Assembly: GCA_022711395.1 (NCBI GenBank)
Contig: JAKLFA010000004.1
Coordinates: 134,361 to 198,360 of the forward strand
Direction: 5' to 3'
Length of the DNA: 64,000 nt
Source of the DNA: Candidatus Omnitrophota bacterium
Lineage (GTDB): Bacteria > Omnitrophota > Gorgyraeia > Zapsychrales > JANLHA01
A model generated the notes under the pieces. The model was given only the letters and a program-made list of their open reading frames with translations, did no database searches and was not told the origin of the DNA. Below are positions 16,132 to 25,589 of this stretch, piece after piece. Every line of letters starts with the position of its first letter. Within the stretch, counting starts at the first letter, position 1. The translations under genes and the position numbers were made by a program.

Positions 16132-19100
16132 CTTCCCGCCTTTCCTGCCTGATAACGCCAGCTTATGTTCGCGCTGTAAACACACGGAATAAGGACCAGC
16201 GTGATCAACGTGCCAAAGCTCAGGCCCCAGCTCAAGGCCAGCATCATGTCCGCCAGCATCTCATCATACCCCCCCAGCCCGTATGCCGTCGGCAAAACAC
16301 CGACCACGGTCGTTAATGTCGTTAAAAAGACCGCTCGCAGACGCGTGCTGGCGATCGCGGCGACCTGTTGTTTCATCTCTTCTTCGGGCCGCGACAGGTC
16401 AAATTCATCCTCCAGCTTAAACAGCATGATGATCGCGTCGTTGACCACAACACCCGCCAACCCCAAAGCGCCTACACAAGCGTAAAATCCGTACAGCATC
16501 TTTCCATGAAGCAAAAATGCCAAAATGATCCCCACCATGCCAAAGGGGATGGTCAGCATCACGATGAACGGCTTGGTCAAAGAATTAAACAAGACCGCTA
16601 AAATGATATAGATCAAAAAAAGGACCATGATGATCGCGTTTTGAAAATCCTTTCCTGATTCGCGGGTATCCTCGATCTCCCCGGTAAAAGAAAGCTGAGT
16701 GCTGGGATACTGGGCTAAAAGTTTGGGAAAGACCTTTTTCTCGTAATGATCGGCGATATCGAGCGGGGTCTTTCCAGCCCCCTTCTTGATATTGGCAAGG
16801 ATCGTGGTGGTCCGCTTAAGGTCACGCCGGGCGATCGCGTTCGGGGCCTCTGTCTTCTCCACCTCGACAACATTCCGCAGAGGAACCAGATAATCACGGT
16901 TGTTCTCAACCGGTAGATCAAGGACCTGCTCAATATCGGACTTGGCCCCATCCACTGTCGAAAACCTCACGCGCACGTCCTCATCCCCGTTTGAAAATTC
17001 ATACAAAATGCTTCCCTCCAAAGCCGCCCGGAAGGTCGAGGCGACATCCGCAGAGCTGATCGAAAGCCGCATCAGCTTTTCATCATTCAACGTGATCCGG
17101 TACTCCGGGACCCGGTATCCCTCATCCAGCTCAACGCTGATCAAGGCAGGATCCCGTTGCATATCCTCAAAGATCTTCTGGGCGACATCATGCCGTATCT
17201 CATCGCTGTTCTGCTGAACAACCAGCTCAATGGAACTGCCGGAATCCTGCCCCCAGCGGCTTTTTGAGAATTCGATCTTTTGGAAATCTTTGATCCCGTC
17301 GATCTTGGATTTAAACTCACTGATCAGCTGATCAGCGCTTTTTTTCCGCTTCTTCTTAGGAAGGATCTCGATCTCCGTGCGGAATTTATTCTCTTCAACC
17401 GCCCCTCCCCGCCGGCTGCGCGCGACTTCAGTCCGGAAACCCACGACCTCCTTACCGATATAAGGAATGATCTCATCCTCCACCGTCCGGGCCATGTGCG
17501 CCGTCTCATAGCGCGTGGTCCCAGGCGAAGCCTCCCCGCTGATCACGATCTCGCGTGTTTCATCGACCGGAAACATCACGAATTTCATTTTTCCTGTCAC
17601 AACAAACCAGGAAAAGACCAACAAGACGGCAAAAAATCCGAACACGAACCACCGCCAGGGAATGATCTTTTCCAAGATCCGCCTATAACGGTCTTCGACC
17701 CGGTCAAACCAATGCTCAATGCGGTTGCCTTGCCCTTCTTTTTGAGCCATCGCAAGGCCCGGCAGCTTCAAAAGCATATGCCCCGGGAGGATAAAAATGG
17801 ATTCGAACAGACTCGATCCCAGCATCAAAAAAATGATCGGCGGCATAAAGGCCGCGAAACGGCCGAAACGGCCCTCAAAAAAGAACAATGGGATAAATGC
17901 CACGCACGTGGTTGTGATGCTGGCCAAAATCGGCAGAAAAACATAAGCCGTTCCCTCGACCACAGCCTGCCTGAGAGGCTTTCCGGCATGAGACAGGCGC
18001 GTGACGTTCTCAGCCACGACAATGGCGTCATCGACGATCATCCCCATGACGATGATCACTGCCGCCAACGTCGTTCCGTTAATGGTGTGTCCCATCATGG
18101 CGGCCATGATCATCGTCGCGCAAAAAGAGAACGGGATCCCCGCGGCGACCCAGACTCCCGAAGCCCGGTCCAGAAAAACAAAAAGCGAGATCAGGATCAG
18201 AATAAAACCAAAGACCCCATTGGTCCCGATCAAATTCAGACGGTTGCGCAGGTCAATCGATTCATCATCCAGTTTGACGATCTCGATCTGTGTGCCACCA
18301 AGGACATGGGTCCGGAAATCCCCCACGACCCGATTGACGGCATTCAGCGCCTCCAAGATCCCGACCGAACTGTTCTTAACCACGTTGAGCATAACGGCCT
18401 CATAGCCGTTGACCTTGAAGATCATCTCATTTTTTTCATAAGAAGATTCCACATCGGCGACCTGCCCCAGCCGGATGACCTGGCCTTCAAAGCCCCCCTG
18501 CACGATCAGATCTCTCAATTTCTCGGGGGTGTCTAATTCTGAAAGCAGCGTGACCTTCGGTTCTCTGTCGGTCTCCAGCGTGCCGGCCGGCTTTCGGATA
18601 TGGTTGGCCTTGACCTCATTCATGACCTTGTTAAAAGGAATATCGTAATGGAGCAGGTCCGGCGGACGGACGCGGACCTGAAGCTCTTCTTGAAGATAAC
18701 CGCTCTTTTCAATACTGTAGACCTCACGCAAATTCAGAAGCTGGTTTTCCAGCGCGAAGGCATACTCCTGCAACTGTCGGCGGGCCTCCACGTCCAGAAT
18801 CTCCGTCCCCTTATGGATTAAAGCGATGTCCACGATCGCCCGTTTGGAAGTTTTAAAAACACGGACCGTGGGGTCATCAATGACCTCGATCGGAAGATCA
18901 ACGTCCAAGACCGCGTTGCGGATCTCGGTGACGGCCTCATCGATCTTAGGATAATTGGGCTCCAGCTCAACCGTGACACTAGACTGCCCAACGCTGGAAG
19001 TGCTGGAGATACGAAAGACCCCGTCCAGCCCCCTGACCTCCTCTTCAATGGGCTTTGTCACAAAATACTCAACATCTTCCGCGGGAGCGCCGGGATATCG

Positions 19101-19253
19101 GACAGAGATCCGCACCGTATCAAACGTGATCGCCGGCATGTCTTCCTTGCCGGTGTTCTGCCAGGCAATGACCGAACCAATAAAAACAGCGGCTACGATC
19201 AGGTTTGCCAACAAGTGCCGATGCGCGAAATAATCAATGACCTTTTGCCACAT
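16128..19253 (-). CDS. RND-superfamily efflux transporter (AcrB/HAE-type)
   Basis: This is a 1041-residue inner-membrane permease with the RND layout: a membrane helix at residues 12-30, a large periplasmic loop (RYPGAPAEDVEYFVTKPIEE), six helices, a second helix near 540, a second loop, and six more helices. The TM4 proton-relay pair Asp408-Asp409 (GMIVDDAIVVAEN) aligns with Asp407/408 of AcrB, so it is probably proton-driven. It lies immediately upstream of, and coupled to, the TolC gene. No periplasmic adaptor gene (HlyD/AcrA type) is found in the operon; two unknown membrane proteins precede it instead. Drug or lipid export cannot be decided from sequence. Confidence 0.95.
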   Translation of the reverse strand: MWQKVIDYFAHRHLLANLIVAAVFIGSVIAWQNTGKEDMPAITFDTVRISVRYPGAPAEDVEYFVTKPIEEEVRGLDGVFRISSTSSVGQSSVTVELEPNYPKIDEAVTEIRNAVLDVDLPIEVIDDPTVRVFKTSKRAIVDIALIHKGTEILDVEARRQLQEYAFALENQLLNLREVYSIEKSGYLQEELQVRVRPPDLLHYDIPFNKVMNEVKANHIRKPAGTLETDREPKVTLLSELDTPEKLRDLIVQGGFEGQVIRLGQVADVESSYEKNEMIFKVNGYEAVMLNVVKNSSVGILEALNAVNRVVGDFRTHVLGGTQIEIVKLDDESIDLRNRLNLIGTNGVFGFILILISLFVFLDRASGVWVAAGIPFSFCATMIMAAMMGHTINGTTLAAVIIVMGMIVDDAIVVAENVTRLSHAGKPLRQAVVEGTAYVFLPILASITTTCVAFIPLFFFEGRFGRFAAFMPPIIFLMLGSSLFESIFILPGHMLLKLPGLAMAQKEGQGNRIEHWFDRVEDRYRRILEKIIPWRWFVFGFFAVLLVFSWFVVTGKMKFVMFPVDETREIVISGEASPGTTRYETAHMARTVEDEIIPYIGKEVVGFRTEVARSRRGGAVEENKFRTEIEILPKKKRKKSADQLISEFKSKIDGIKDFQKIEFSKSRWGQDSGSSIELVVQQNSDEIRHDVAQKIFEDMQRDPALISVELDEGYRVPEYRITLNDEKLMRLSISSADVASTFRAALEGSILYEFSNGDEDVRVRFSTVDGAKSDIEQVLDLPVENNRDYLVPLRNVVEVEKTEAPNAIARRDLKRTTTILANIKKGAGKTPLDIADHYEKKVFPKLLAQYPSTQLSFTGEIEDTRESGKDFQNAIIMVLFLIYIILAVLFNSLTKPFIVMLTIPFGMVGIILAFLLHGKMLYGFYACVGALGLAGVVVNDAIIMLFKLEDEFDLSRPEEEMKQQVAAIASTRLRAVFLTTLTTVVGVLPTAYGLGGYDEMLADMMLALSWGLSFGTLITLVLIPCVYSANISWRYQAGKAGR

Positions 19254-19290
19254 AAAAAATGATCTTTCCAGGTCGCCCTTTTTGCTTGCT

Positions 19291-19992
19291 TTACAGGATC
19301 TTTTCGCCCTTTAAGACCTCGGGGATCGCTGAAGCGTCTATGCGTATCCCGCCGTCATGCTCGATCTTTAGCGTATAAAGAATCCCCGGAACGAATTTCA
19401 TTCCCGGGGCCTCGATCTGAGCGTTCTTGATCCCCTTTTTGACCGCCTTATCAGAAAGAAGCGCGTAATCCCAAAACTCCTGCCAAACGGCCTCTTCAAA
19501 ATCGTTTTTCCCGCCTTCGATCTTATATCCCTGAGGCACCGAGTTAACGGGAGTGATCACATATTCCTGGGTCTGCGCTCCATCCAGGATGAAGGCCTTC
19601 CAGAACAGATACAAACTTTTCCCCCTGAACTCATCGCCGGAGGCGATCAGCCTGTCCTCAAAACGGACCACCAAAGACTGGAACTGAATGATGTTGCCCG
19701 CGAACGTGAAATATTTCGGGTTCAACGGCCTCCCCTGCGCGTCATACTCCAAAAATTTGATCGTTGTCATATGCTGGCTCGTCACCGGATTAAAAGACGT
19801 GTCCGTCACCAGCACTTCGGCGATCCGCGAATCCGCCTGAAAACGCGCCAGCATTTGCCTGAGGATCTCCTTCTCCCGCACATGCCGTTCGTAGAATTGA
19901 TGGCCATAAAACCCCGCCCCGCCCAGGAGTGCGGTCACAAGCATAATTTTCAAAACTGAGGTTGCCGGCCAGCCGGTCTTTTGTGTTTTCAT
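19291..19992 (-). CDS. membrane-anchored periplasmic protein of RND operon, unknown
   Basis: This is a 233-residue protein with one N-terminal membrane segment (residues 14-29, LKIMLVTALLGGAGFY) and a periplasmic domain. Features include a short charged helix after the anchor (RHVREKEILRQMLARFQADS), VLVTDTSFNPVTSQHMTTIKFLEYD, a FEDRLIASGDEFRGKSLYLFWKAFI stretch, and a C-terminal beta part. It is not recognisable as a membrane fusion protein: no lipoyl or long hairpin region is seen. Its place directly before the RND gene (37 bp) and after the zinc-ribbon protein gene suggests a pump accessory. Function is inferred from position only. Confidence 0.7.
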   Translation of the reverse strand: MKTQKTGWPATSVLKIMLVTALLGGAGFYGHQFYERHVREKEILRQMLARFQADSRIAEVLVTDTSFNPVTSQHMTTIKFLEYDAQGRPLNPKYFTFAGNIIQFQSLVVRFEDRLIASGDEFRGKSLYLFWKAFILDGAQTQEYVITPVNSVPQGYKIEGGKNDFEEAVWQEFWDYALLSDKAVKKGIKNAQIEAPGMKFVPGILYTLKIEHDGGIRIDASAIPEVLKGEKIL

Positions 19993-20006
19993 GTTTTGGC
20001 CCCTTT

Positions 20007-20708
20007 TTAGAACCTCTCCACTTCCCCCTGGACCGGTTGGTCCGCGATGCCGAGGTATCGCTCGATCTGCTGCTCAATAAAAAGCGCGTGTTCCTGCGCG
20101 GAAAGCCCATCGATCAGCTTTCGGTCTTTCTGATCATACGTTTTCATGCGGACGTCATATGTTTCAGAATAAGAATCGTCACCGCGATGGACCTTCCGTT
20201 TTGTATAAAGCTGTGCGATCTCCGTTGCCGTAATTTGAACGTCCTTCGCAACCGGCAGCGGAACGTGCCGGATACCAATAGCGCCTCGCTTCACTTCAAT
20301 GATCGTCCGGTTCAGATAGCCGCACAGAACATAATAGGTCAGCCCGATCCCGACCAGGGCGTGCAAGGACGCGAAAAGCGCCATAAACCACTGGTGCTGA
20401 TAGAACGCGATCGAATACCACATGATCAAAAATCCATCCCAGAACAGGCAGAAGAACGTGAGGAACAAAAACTGCGGGCCGAACCAGCGGCGTGTGATTA
20501 CCAGCGCCCCCTGATCATAACGGACCGCAAAACCCTTCGGAAGCGCGATATCCGTCCTCTCCTGGACCCGGGGCGCCGACGACACTTCGGAAAGCTGGTC
20601 CTGGCAATTGAAGATCTCGCCGCATTCCCCGCATTTGGCGATCCCGCGTTGAATATCGATATCTTTAGGATCGATCGTGAACCGGCACTTCTGACATTTC
20701 ACCCTCAT
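20007..20708 (-). CDS. zinc-ribbon membrane protein, unknown
   Basis: This 233-residue protein starts with a zinc-ribbon of the MJ0042/DUF3426 type: Cys5-X2-Cys8 and Cys26-X2-Cys29 (KCQKCRFTIDPKDI, then RGIAKCGECGE). A linker and two close membrane segments (FLFLTFFCLFWDGFLIMWY, MALFASLHALVGIGLTYYV; about 105-165) follow. The end is a cytoplasmic C-terminal domain rich in charged residues (RTIIEVKRGAIGIRHVPLP). The pattern resembles PH-like membrane proteins of unknown role. It is the first gene of the pump operon: 14 bp separate it from the next gene. AAAGGA precedes the start. Confidence 0.72.
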   Translation of the reverse strand: MRVKCQKCRFTIDPKDIDIQRGIAKCGECGEIFNCQDQLSEVSSAPRVQERTDIALPKGFAVRYDQGALVITRRWFGPQFLFLTFFCLFWDGFLIMWYSIAFYQHQWFMALFASLHALVGIGLTYYVLCGYLNRTIIEVKRGAIGIRHVPLPVAKDVQITATEIAQLYTKRKVHRGDDSYSETYDVRMKTYDQKDRKLIDGLSAQEHALFIEQQIERYLGIADQPVQGEVERF

Positions 20709-20857
20709 AACGGAATCCTTTCAAACCCGGGTTCTGAGAAGGATGTATGTGCTTTATTATAAGCGCAACCATTAAAAAAACAAAATCCTATAACAACAAA
20801 ATCACCCGCTTTTTTTCTAACAATTCCTGCGACTTGCCTTGAAAGAGCGTCCTGTTT

Positions 20858-22894
20858 ATGATACAAATAAACAGTCTTACAATTCAACTGAAAGGCTACG
20901 CTTCACTCAAGCACCTTATGGCCCCTCCCTCTTCATTCTCAAAACAAAGCTTCGCCCTCCTGCACAGCATGATGGTCGCTGTGATCTTCGGCTTCTTCCT
21001 GGAACCGAATATTGTCGGGGCGCATTTCCAGATGTCGTTCTGGAAGTCACCGCTGGGGATTCTGACCGCCGCGTTCTTTGTTTTCCTGCGGGTTATCTTC
21101 TTCAGCGGGATGTACGCCTCCATGCTTGAGATCGCCAGTGGCGAAAAAGACCTCCTAACGCTCAAACAGATCTGGAAAAACGCCAACCGTTACTGGTTCC
21201 TTTACAGCCTGCTGGCCCTGGTCCCTGTGGCGGTGCATTTCGTTTTTTTTGCGCTGATGCGCCATATCGATATCCCGATTTTATTCGTCGGCATCCTGTT
21301 CGACGGGATCGTGCTTTACGCGTTCGCTCTGATTGTGATCACGAAAAAATACCTTCAGCCAATGAAGATCAAAAAACAACCCGAGCGCCTGAGCACGTCA
21401 TCCGCCTGCCTGATCTGCGCAGTGGTCTTCTCGGCCCTGGCTTTAGCGTACGCTTCAAACTCGATCCCGCTCGCCCCTTTCGGGTTCGGAAGGCTGAAAT
21501 CGATCATTTACAATTCCTGTTTTTTCGGGATCAAATACCTCCACTTTTTCCTTTTTCTGTATTTCTGTGTCATCATTTTTGACCGCTATCCCGAGATCAA
21601 AAAAAGCCTCTCTTCAAAAAAAGAGATCATCCTGATCGCCCAGCCGGCCGAAGGCCTGTTCTTTTCGCTCACATCGCTTTTAATGCGCCTCTCAACACCG
21701 GTCTTCGTTCTCCTCAGGGCCATGACCCCTGAGCGCTACAAGGTCAAAGTTTTCAACCAGGTGATCTGGCATGACCGCTATTACGGGCCTGATAAACTGG
21801 TCGGCATCACCTCGTTCACCTCGAATGTTGCCGAGGCTTACCGGATCGCGAAAAAATTCAGGGAACACGGGTCCAAGGTCGTCATGGGCGGCGCTCACGC
21901 CATGTTCTTGCCGGAAGAGGCCCTGGAATTCTGCGATAGCGTGGTCATTGGGGACGCCGAACCTGTCTGGCACCAGATCCTGGAGGATTATGAGAACAAC
22001 TGCCTCAAAAGGATCTATATCGGCGAGCAAACCGCCGCCTATCATCAGGCATCCCATCAGCAGCTCATGAAATTAGAACCCGGGGTCATCGCGCAATATG
22101 TGGAGACTGGCCGGGGATGTAAATTCCATTGCGATTTCTGCACGATCCCCGCGATCTGCGGAAGACAGATCCGCCAAAAACCCCTGGCAGAGATCCTGGA
22201 GATCCTTCATAAGATCAAAGGCCACGTGCCGGCGTTCTCGTTCAGGGACAACAATCTTTACGCTAATCCCCGCTATGCCAAAGAACTTTTCCGGGCGATC
22301 AAACCTCTGAAAATGAAATGGTGCTGCTCCTGCAGCCTTGACATCGCCCGGGATGATGAAGCCCTGCGCCTCGCCAAGGAATCAGGCTGCATCGTCATGC
22401 TCATTGGCTATGAGATCTCCAGCGAATCCGCTGAAAAAGAAAAGGCGGGTAAATACAGCATGGCGGACGATTACCTGACCTTAACGCGCAAGATCAAAAA
22501 GATCGGCATCGATGTGAAGGCCCATTTTATTTTCGGATTTGACGGCGACACGTTCCACAGCCTCAAACGTCTGTGGAAATTCTGCGCGCAGCTTTTTCCG
22601 ACATTCACGATCATCACGCTCCTGACGCCCTTGCCGGGCTCAAAGTTCTTCAAGGACGTGATCCGGGAAAAACGCATGCTCAACCTCAACTGGAGCCGCT
22701 ATACCCTGACCCATCTGGTCTTTCAGCCCAAGAACATCAACCTTCACGTCTATAACGCGCTTTACCCGGCCATCTATTTGATGTTCTTGGCCACATCATC
22801 CCAGGGGCTGGCCCTGCTGGTTTTGTTCTTTTTTGTCTGGAAGAAAGTTATTGTAGACGGCGGTAAACTACTGTTGTCATCAGCGCGGCTTTGA
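20858..22894 (+). CDS. membrane-domain/B12-binding/radical SAM fusion, copy 1
   Basis: This is a 678-residue protein. The first 270 residues are a polytopic membrane domain (about six helices, e.g. FFLEPNIVGAHFQMSFW, SLLALVPVAVHFVFFALM, FFGIKYLHFFLFLYFCVIIF). A B12-binding-like domain follows (KLVGITSFTSNVAEAY, VVMGGAHAMFLPEEAL). Then comes a radical SAM core with Cys421, Cys425, Cys428 (GCKFHCDFC) and an FGFDGDT strand. This is a class-B methyltransferase/ring-former layout joined to a membrane region, so a lipid-like substrate is plausible. Starts at 20858 or 20918 (the latter matches where homology to copy 2 begins) lack a strong ribosome site. The 3' end overlaps the convergent small membrane protein by 47 nt. 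Confidence 0.85.
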   Translation: MIQINSLTIQLKGYASLKHLMAPPSSFSKQSFALLHSMMVAVIFGFFLEPNIVGAHFQMSFWKSPLGILTAAFFVFLRVIFFSGMYASMLEIASGEKDLLTLKQIWKNANRYWFLYSLLALVPVAVHFVFFALMRHIDIPILFVGILFDGIVLYAFALIVITKKYLQPMKIKKQPERLSTSSACLICAVVFSALALAYASNSIPLAPFGFGRLKSIIYNSCFFGIKYLHFFLFLYFCVIIFDRYPEIKKSLSSKKEIILIAQPAEGLFFSLTSLLMRLSTPVFVLLRAMTPERYKVKVFNQVIWHDRYYGPDKLVGITSFTSNVAEAYRIAKKFREHGSKVVMGGAHAMFLPEEALEFCDSVVIGDAEPVWHQILEDYENNCLKRIYIGEQTAAYHQASHQQLMKLEPGVIAQYVETGRGCKFHCDFCTIPAICGRQIRQKPLAEILEILHKIKGHVPAFSFRDNNLYANPRYAKELFRAIKPLKMKWCCSCSLDIARDDEALRLAKESGCIVMLIGYEISSESAEKEKAGKYSMADDYLTLTRKIKKIGIDVKAHFIFGFDGDTFHSLKRLWKFCAQLFPTFTIITLLTPLPGSKFFKDVIREKRMLNLNWSRYTLTHLVFQPKNINLHVYNALYPAIYLMFLATSSQGLALLVLFFFVWKKVIVDGGKLLLSSARL

Positions 22895-23462
22895 TCAGCT
22901 CATAGTAGCACAGCATGACAAGCGCGGCCTTCCATGAAAAAGCGACCGTCCAGATCGCCATGACAACCACAAGAAACACGAGGACGGAATATCGTTTGAC
23001 CCGGTCAAAGCAGTAGATCTTGTCCACCAAAGACGCGATCTTGTATTTCTTGGAATACTGTTCCGAAAGCTGGAACAGCGTAATGCCGGAAAGGATGTCA
23101 ACGGGGACATAATCCCGGCGGATCAGGCGTTCGCTCACCGCCACCACGGCCGCGGCCTTGACCTTTTGAGAATGGAGCCAGAAATACAAAATGAACGGCA
23201 CCGCAAGAATGGGCCAAAGGCTCTTTGAAAGGATAACGGCCGCAACACTGACCAGGGCGAAGGCAAAAATGACCCTCTGCCGCAGGAGAGCGCTCCGGAT
23301 ATCCTGATACGCCCGAGCGGTCCCCTCCTCAGCGGAAACTTGAGCTGATACCGCCGGCTGAGCAATAAGGAACTCGAACCATCGGCAGACCTCAGCATCG
23401 TATTTGATGGAGTTGACGATCGCCTCAAAACTGCTGACATGTTCTTGATGGGATACGGTCAT
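22848..23462 (-). CDS. small membrane protein convergent with radical SAM fusion, copy 1
   Basis: This is a 204-residue protein. A soluble N-terminus (SSFEAIVNSIKYDAEVCRWFEF) of about 65 residues, mostly helical, is followed by two membrane segments (ALVSVAAVILSKSLWPILAVPFILYFWL, 75-105). A charged loop (SERLIRRDYVPVDILSG) comes next, and two more segments (VLVFLVVVMAIWTVAFSW, ALVMLCYYELIKAALM) end in VYRRLQ. I do not recognise a family. A close paralogue, starting at the same codon and ending VYRRLQ too, is encoded at 25543-26157 in the same relation to the second radical SAM fusion. No clear Shine-Dalgarno. The constant pairing suggests a partner of the fusion protein. Confidence 0.75.
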   Translation of the reverse strand: MTVSHQEHVSSFEAIVNSIKYDAEVCRWFEFLIAQPAVSAQVSAEEGTARAYQDIRSALLRQRVIFAFALVSVAAVILSKSLWPILAVPFILYFWLHSQKVKAAAVVAVSERLIRRDYVPVDILSGITLFQLSEQYSKKYKIASLVDKIYCFDRVKRYSVLVFLVVVMAIWTVAFSWKAALVMLCYYELIKAALMTTVVYRRLQ

Positions 23463-23615
23463 AGCGATTTGTATCGTAACACAAACTCGCTCCTTGTAAA
23501 ATTGAAAAATAAAACACCTAAACAGGCCGGAAAATGTTTACAATATTTTACGGCGATCGACAATACAAACACGTGTTGTGGATCAAGACCAGAAAGGCCC
23601 GCGCGGCGCGCACAC

Positions 23616-25589
23616 ATGGCCCGATCATCTTCATTATCAAAACAGACCTGCTCCATCCTGCACAGCATGATGATCCCGGTGATCATCAGCTTCTTTCTGG
23701 AGCCGAATGTCATTGGCTCCTATTTCCAAATGTCGTTCTGGACATCGCCGTTCGGGGCGCTCACGGCCGCGCTCTTTATCACATTGCGCGTCCTGTTCTT
23801 CAGCGGGATCTACGCCTCCATGGTTGAGATCGCCAGCGGCGAAAAGGATTTGCTGGCTGTTGAGGATGTCTGGGACAACTCCAGAGCATACTGGTGGATC
23901 TATGGAGCGCTGGCCATGGTTCCGGTCGCTGTGCATTTTCTGATCTTCGCGATCCGCCGGCAGATGGATATCCCGATCGCGCTGGTCGGCGCCCTTTTTG
24001 ACCCGATCGTCCTTTATATTTTTGCCCGAGCCGTGATCACAAAAAAATATCTGCGCCCCATGAAGATTTCCGAACAGCCAAAACGCATAAAGGCAGAGGC
24101 CCTGTTTTTGATCTGCGCGGCAGTCCTTGCCTCCGCATTCCTGGCGGTTGCTTCAAACCTGGTCCCGGCATTGACCGAAGGCCCGGAACAGCTGCGGACG
24201 ATCATTTACAACGCCTTGTTCTTCGGCATCAAATACCTGCATTTCTTTCTTTTTCTGAGTTTGTGCCTTGTCCTGCTTGACCGTTACCCGCAGATCAAAA
24301 AACAGCTCTTATCAAAAAAAGAAGTTGTCCTGGTCACACCGCCCGCCGGAGGCCTGCTTTTTTCCATCTCATCGCTTTTGTCACGCCCCCCTACGCCGGT
24401 CTTTATCCTGCTCAAGGCCCTGACCCCGGAGCGATTCAAGGTAAAAATTTATGACCAGGTCGTCTGGCATGACCGCTATTACGGACCGGATAAATTAGTC
24501 GGGATCACCTCCTGCACATCCAATGCCGCTGAAAGTTACCGGATCGCCAAACAATTCCGGGCCCGCGGCTCAAAGGTGGTCATGGGCGGAGCGCACGCAA
24601 TGTTTTTGGTGGAAGAGGCTTTGAAATTCTGCGACAGCGTGATCATCGGAGATGCTGAGCCTGTTTGGAAACAGGTTCTGGAAGATTTTGAAAATAACCG
24701 TCTGCAAAAGATCTATATCGGTGAACAGAACGAGGATTACCACCGCTTTTCTCACCGGGAGCTCCTGAAGCTGGACCCCAGGCTCATCGCCCATTTTGTC
24801 GAGACCGGGCGGGGATGCAAATTCTACTGTGACTTCTGCGCCGTCCCCGCGATCTGCAGCCGCCGTCCACGTCACAAACCCTTGCCGGAGGTCATCGAAA
24901 TGCTCCAGCGGATCAAGGGCCATGTCCCGACCGTGTCGTTCATCGATAACAACATCTACGCCGAGCCGAACTACGCCAAAGAGCTTTTCCGGCAGATGAA
25001 ACCCCTGAACATCAAATGGACCTGCTCCTGCAGCATCGATATCGCCCGTGATGAGGAAGCCTTACGCCTGGCCAAAGAGTCCGGCTGTGTCTTGATGATC
25101 ATCGGGTATGAGATCTCAGACGAATCCGCGGAAAAAGACAAAGGCGGGAAATACAGCATGGCCGATGACTATCTGGCGTTGACCCGAAAGATCAAGGAGG
25201 CCGGCATCAGCGTCAAAGGGCAATTCATTTTCGGGTTTGACGGCGACACATTTCAAAGCCTCGCTCAGCTCTGGACGTTCTGCCTTCGGCTTTTTCCCAC
25301 GTTCACCATATTGGCCTTCTTAACGCCTTTTCCGGGATCGAAATTTTTCAAGGACATGCTCCGCAACGGCCGTATGCTCAACCTCAACTGGAGCCGCTAC
25401 ACCCTGGCGAACCTGGTCTTTAAGCCCCGCAATATCAACCCCGTGATCTATAACGCATTCTTTCCGTTCATCTTTGCCGCGTTCCTGGCATCTTCATCGC
25501 ACGGAATGATCTTTTTACTGCTTTTGATATTCGGGAAGACAATTATTGAAGACGGCGGTAGACGGCTGTTGTCATTAGCGCGGCCTTGA
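23616..25589 (+). CDS. membrane-domain/B12-binding/radical SAM fusion, copy 2
   Basis: This is a 657-residue paralogue of the 20858 protein in every domain: membrane part (FFLEPNVIGSYFQMSFW), B12-like part (KLVGITSCTSNAAESY, MGGAHAMFLVEEAL), and radical SAM core with Cys401, Cys405, Cys408 (GCKFYCDFC) and FGFDGDT. I chose the ATG at 23616 because similarity to copy 1 begins there; the frame is open back to 23439, but that stretch would overlap the start of the opposite gene and has no counterpart. No ribosome site is evident. Copy 2 differs from copy 1 by many substitutions, so the duplication is old and both copies have been kept intact. Confidence 0.85.
   Translation: MARSSSLSKQTCSILHSMMIPVIISFFLEPNVIGSYFQMSFWTSPFGALTAALFITLRVLFFSGIYASMVEIASGEKDLLAVEDVWDNSRAYWWIYGALAMVPVAVHFLIFAIRRQMDIPIALVGALFDPIVLYIFARAVITKKYLRPMKISEQPKRIKAEALFLICAAVLASAFLAVASNLVPALTEGPEQLRTIIYNALFFGIKYLHFFLFLSLCLVLLDRYPQIKKQLLSKKEVVLVTPPAGGLLFSISSLLSRPPTPVFILLKALTPERFKVKIYDQVVWHDRYYGPDKLVGITSCTSNAAESYRIAKQFRARGSKVVMGGAHAMFLVEEALKFCDSVIIGDAEPVWKQVLEDFENNRLQKIYIGEQNEDYHRFSHRELLKLDPRLIAHFVETGRGCKFYCDFCAVPAICSRRPRHKPLPEVIEMLQRIKGHVPTVSFIDNNIYAEPNYAKELFRQMKPLNIKWTCSCSIDIARDEEALRLAKESGCVLMIIGYEISDESAEKDKGGKYSMADDYLALTRKIKEAGISVKGQFIFGFDGDTFQSLAQLWTFCLRLFPTFTILAFLTPFPGSKFFKDMLRNGRMLNLNWSRYTLANLVFKPRNINPVIYNAFFPFIFAAFLASSSHGMIFLLLLIFGKTIIEDGGRRLLSLARP

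Noticed and set aside
17280-18536. Plus-strand frame of 418 residues inside the RND gene
   Set aside because: It is antisense to conserved RND sequence and reads as low-complexity His/Arg-rich text; long shadow frames are expected with this codon usage.
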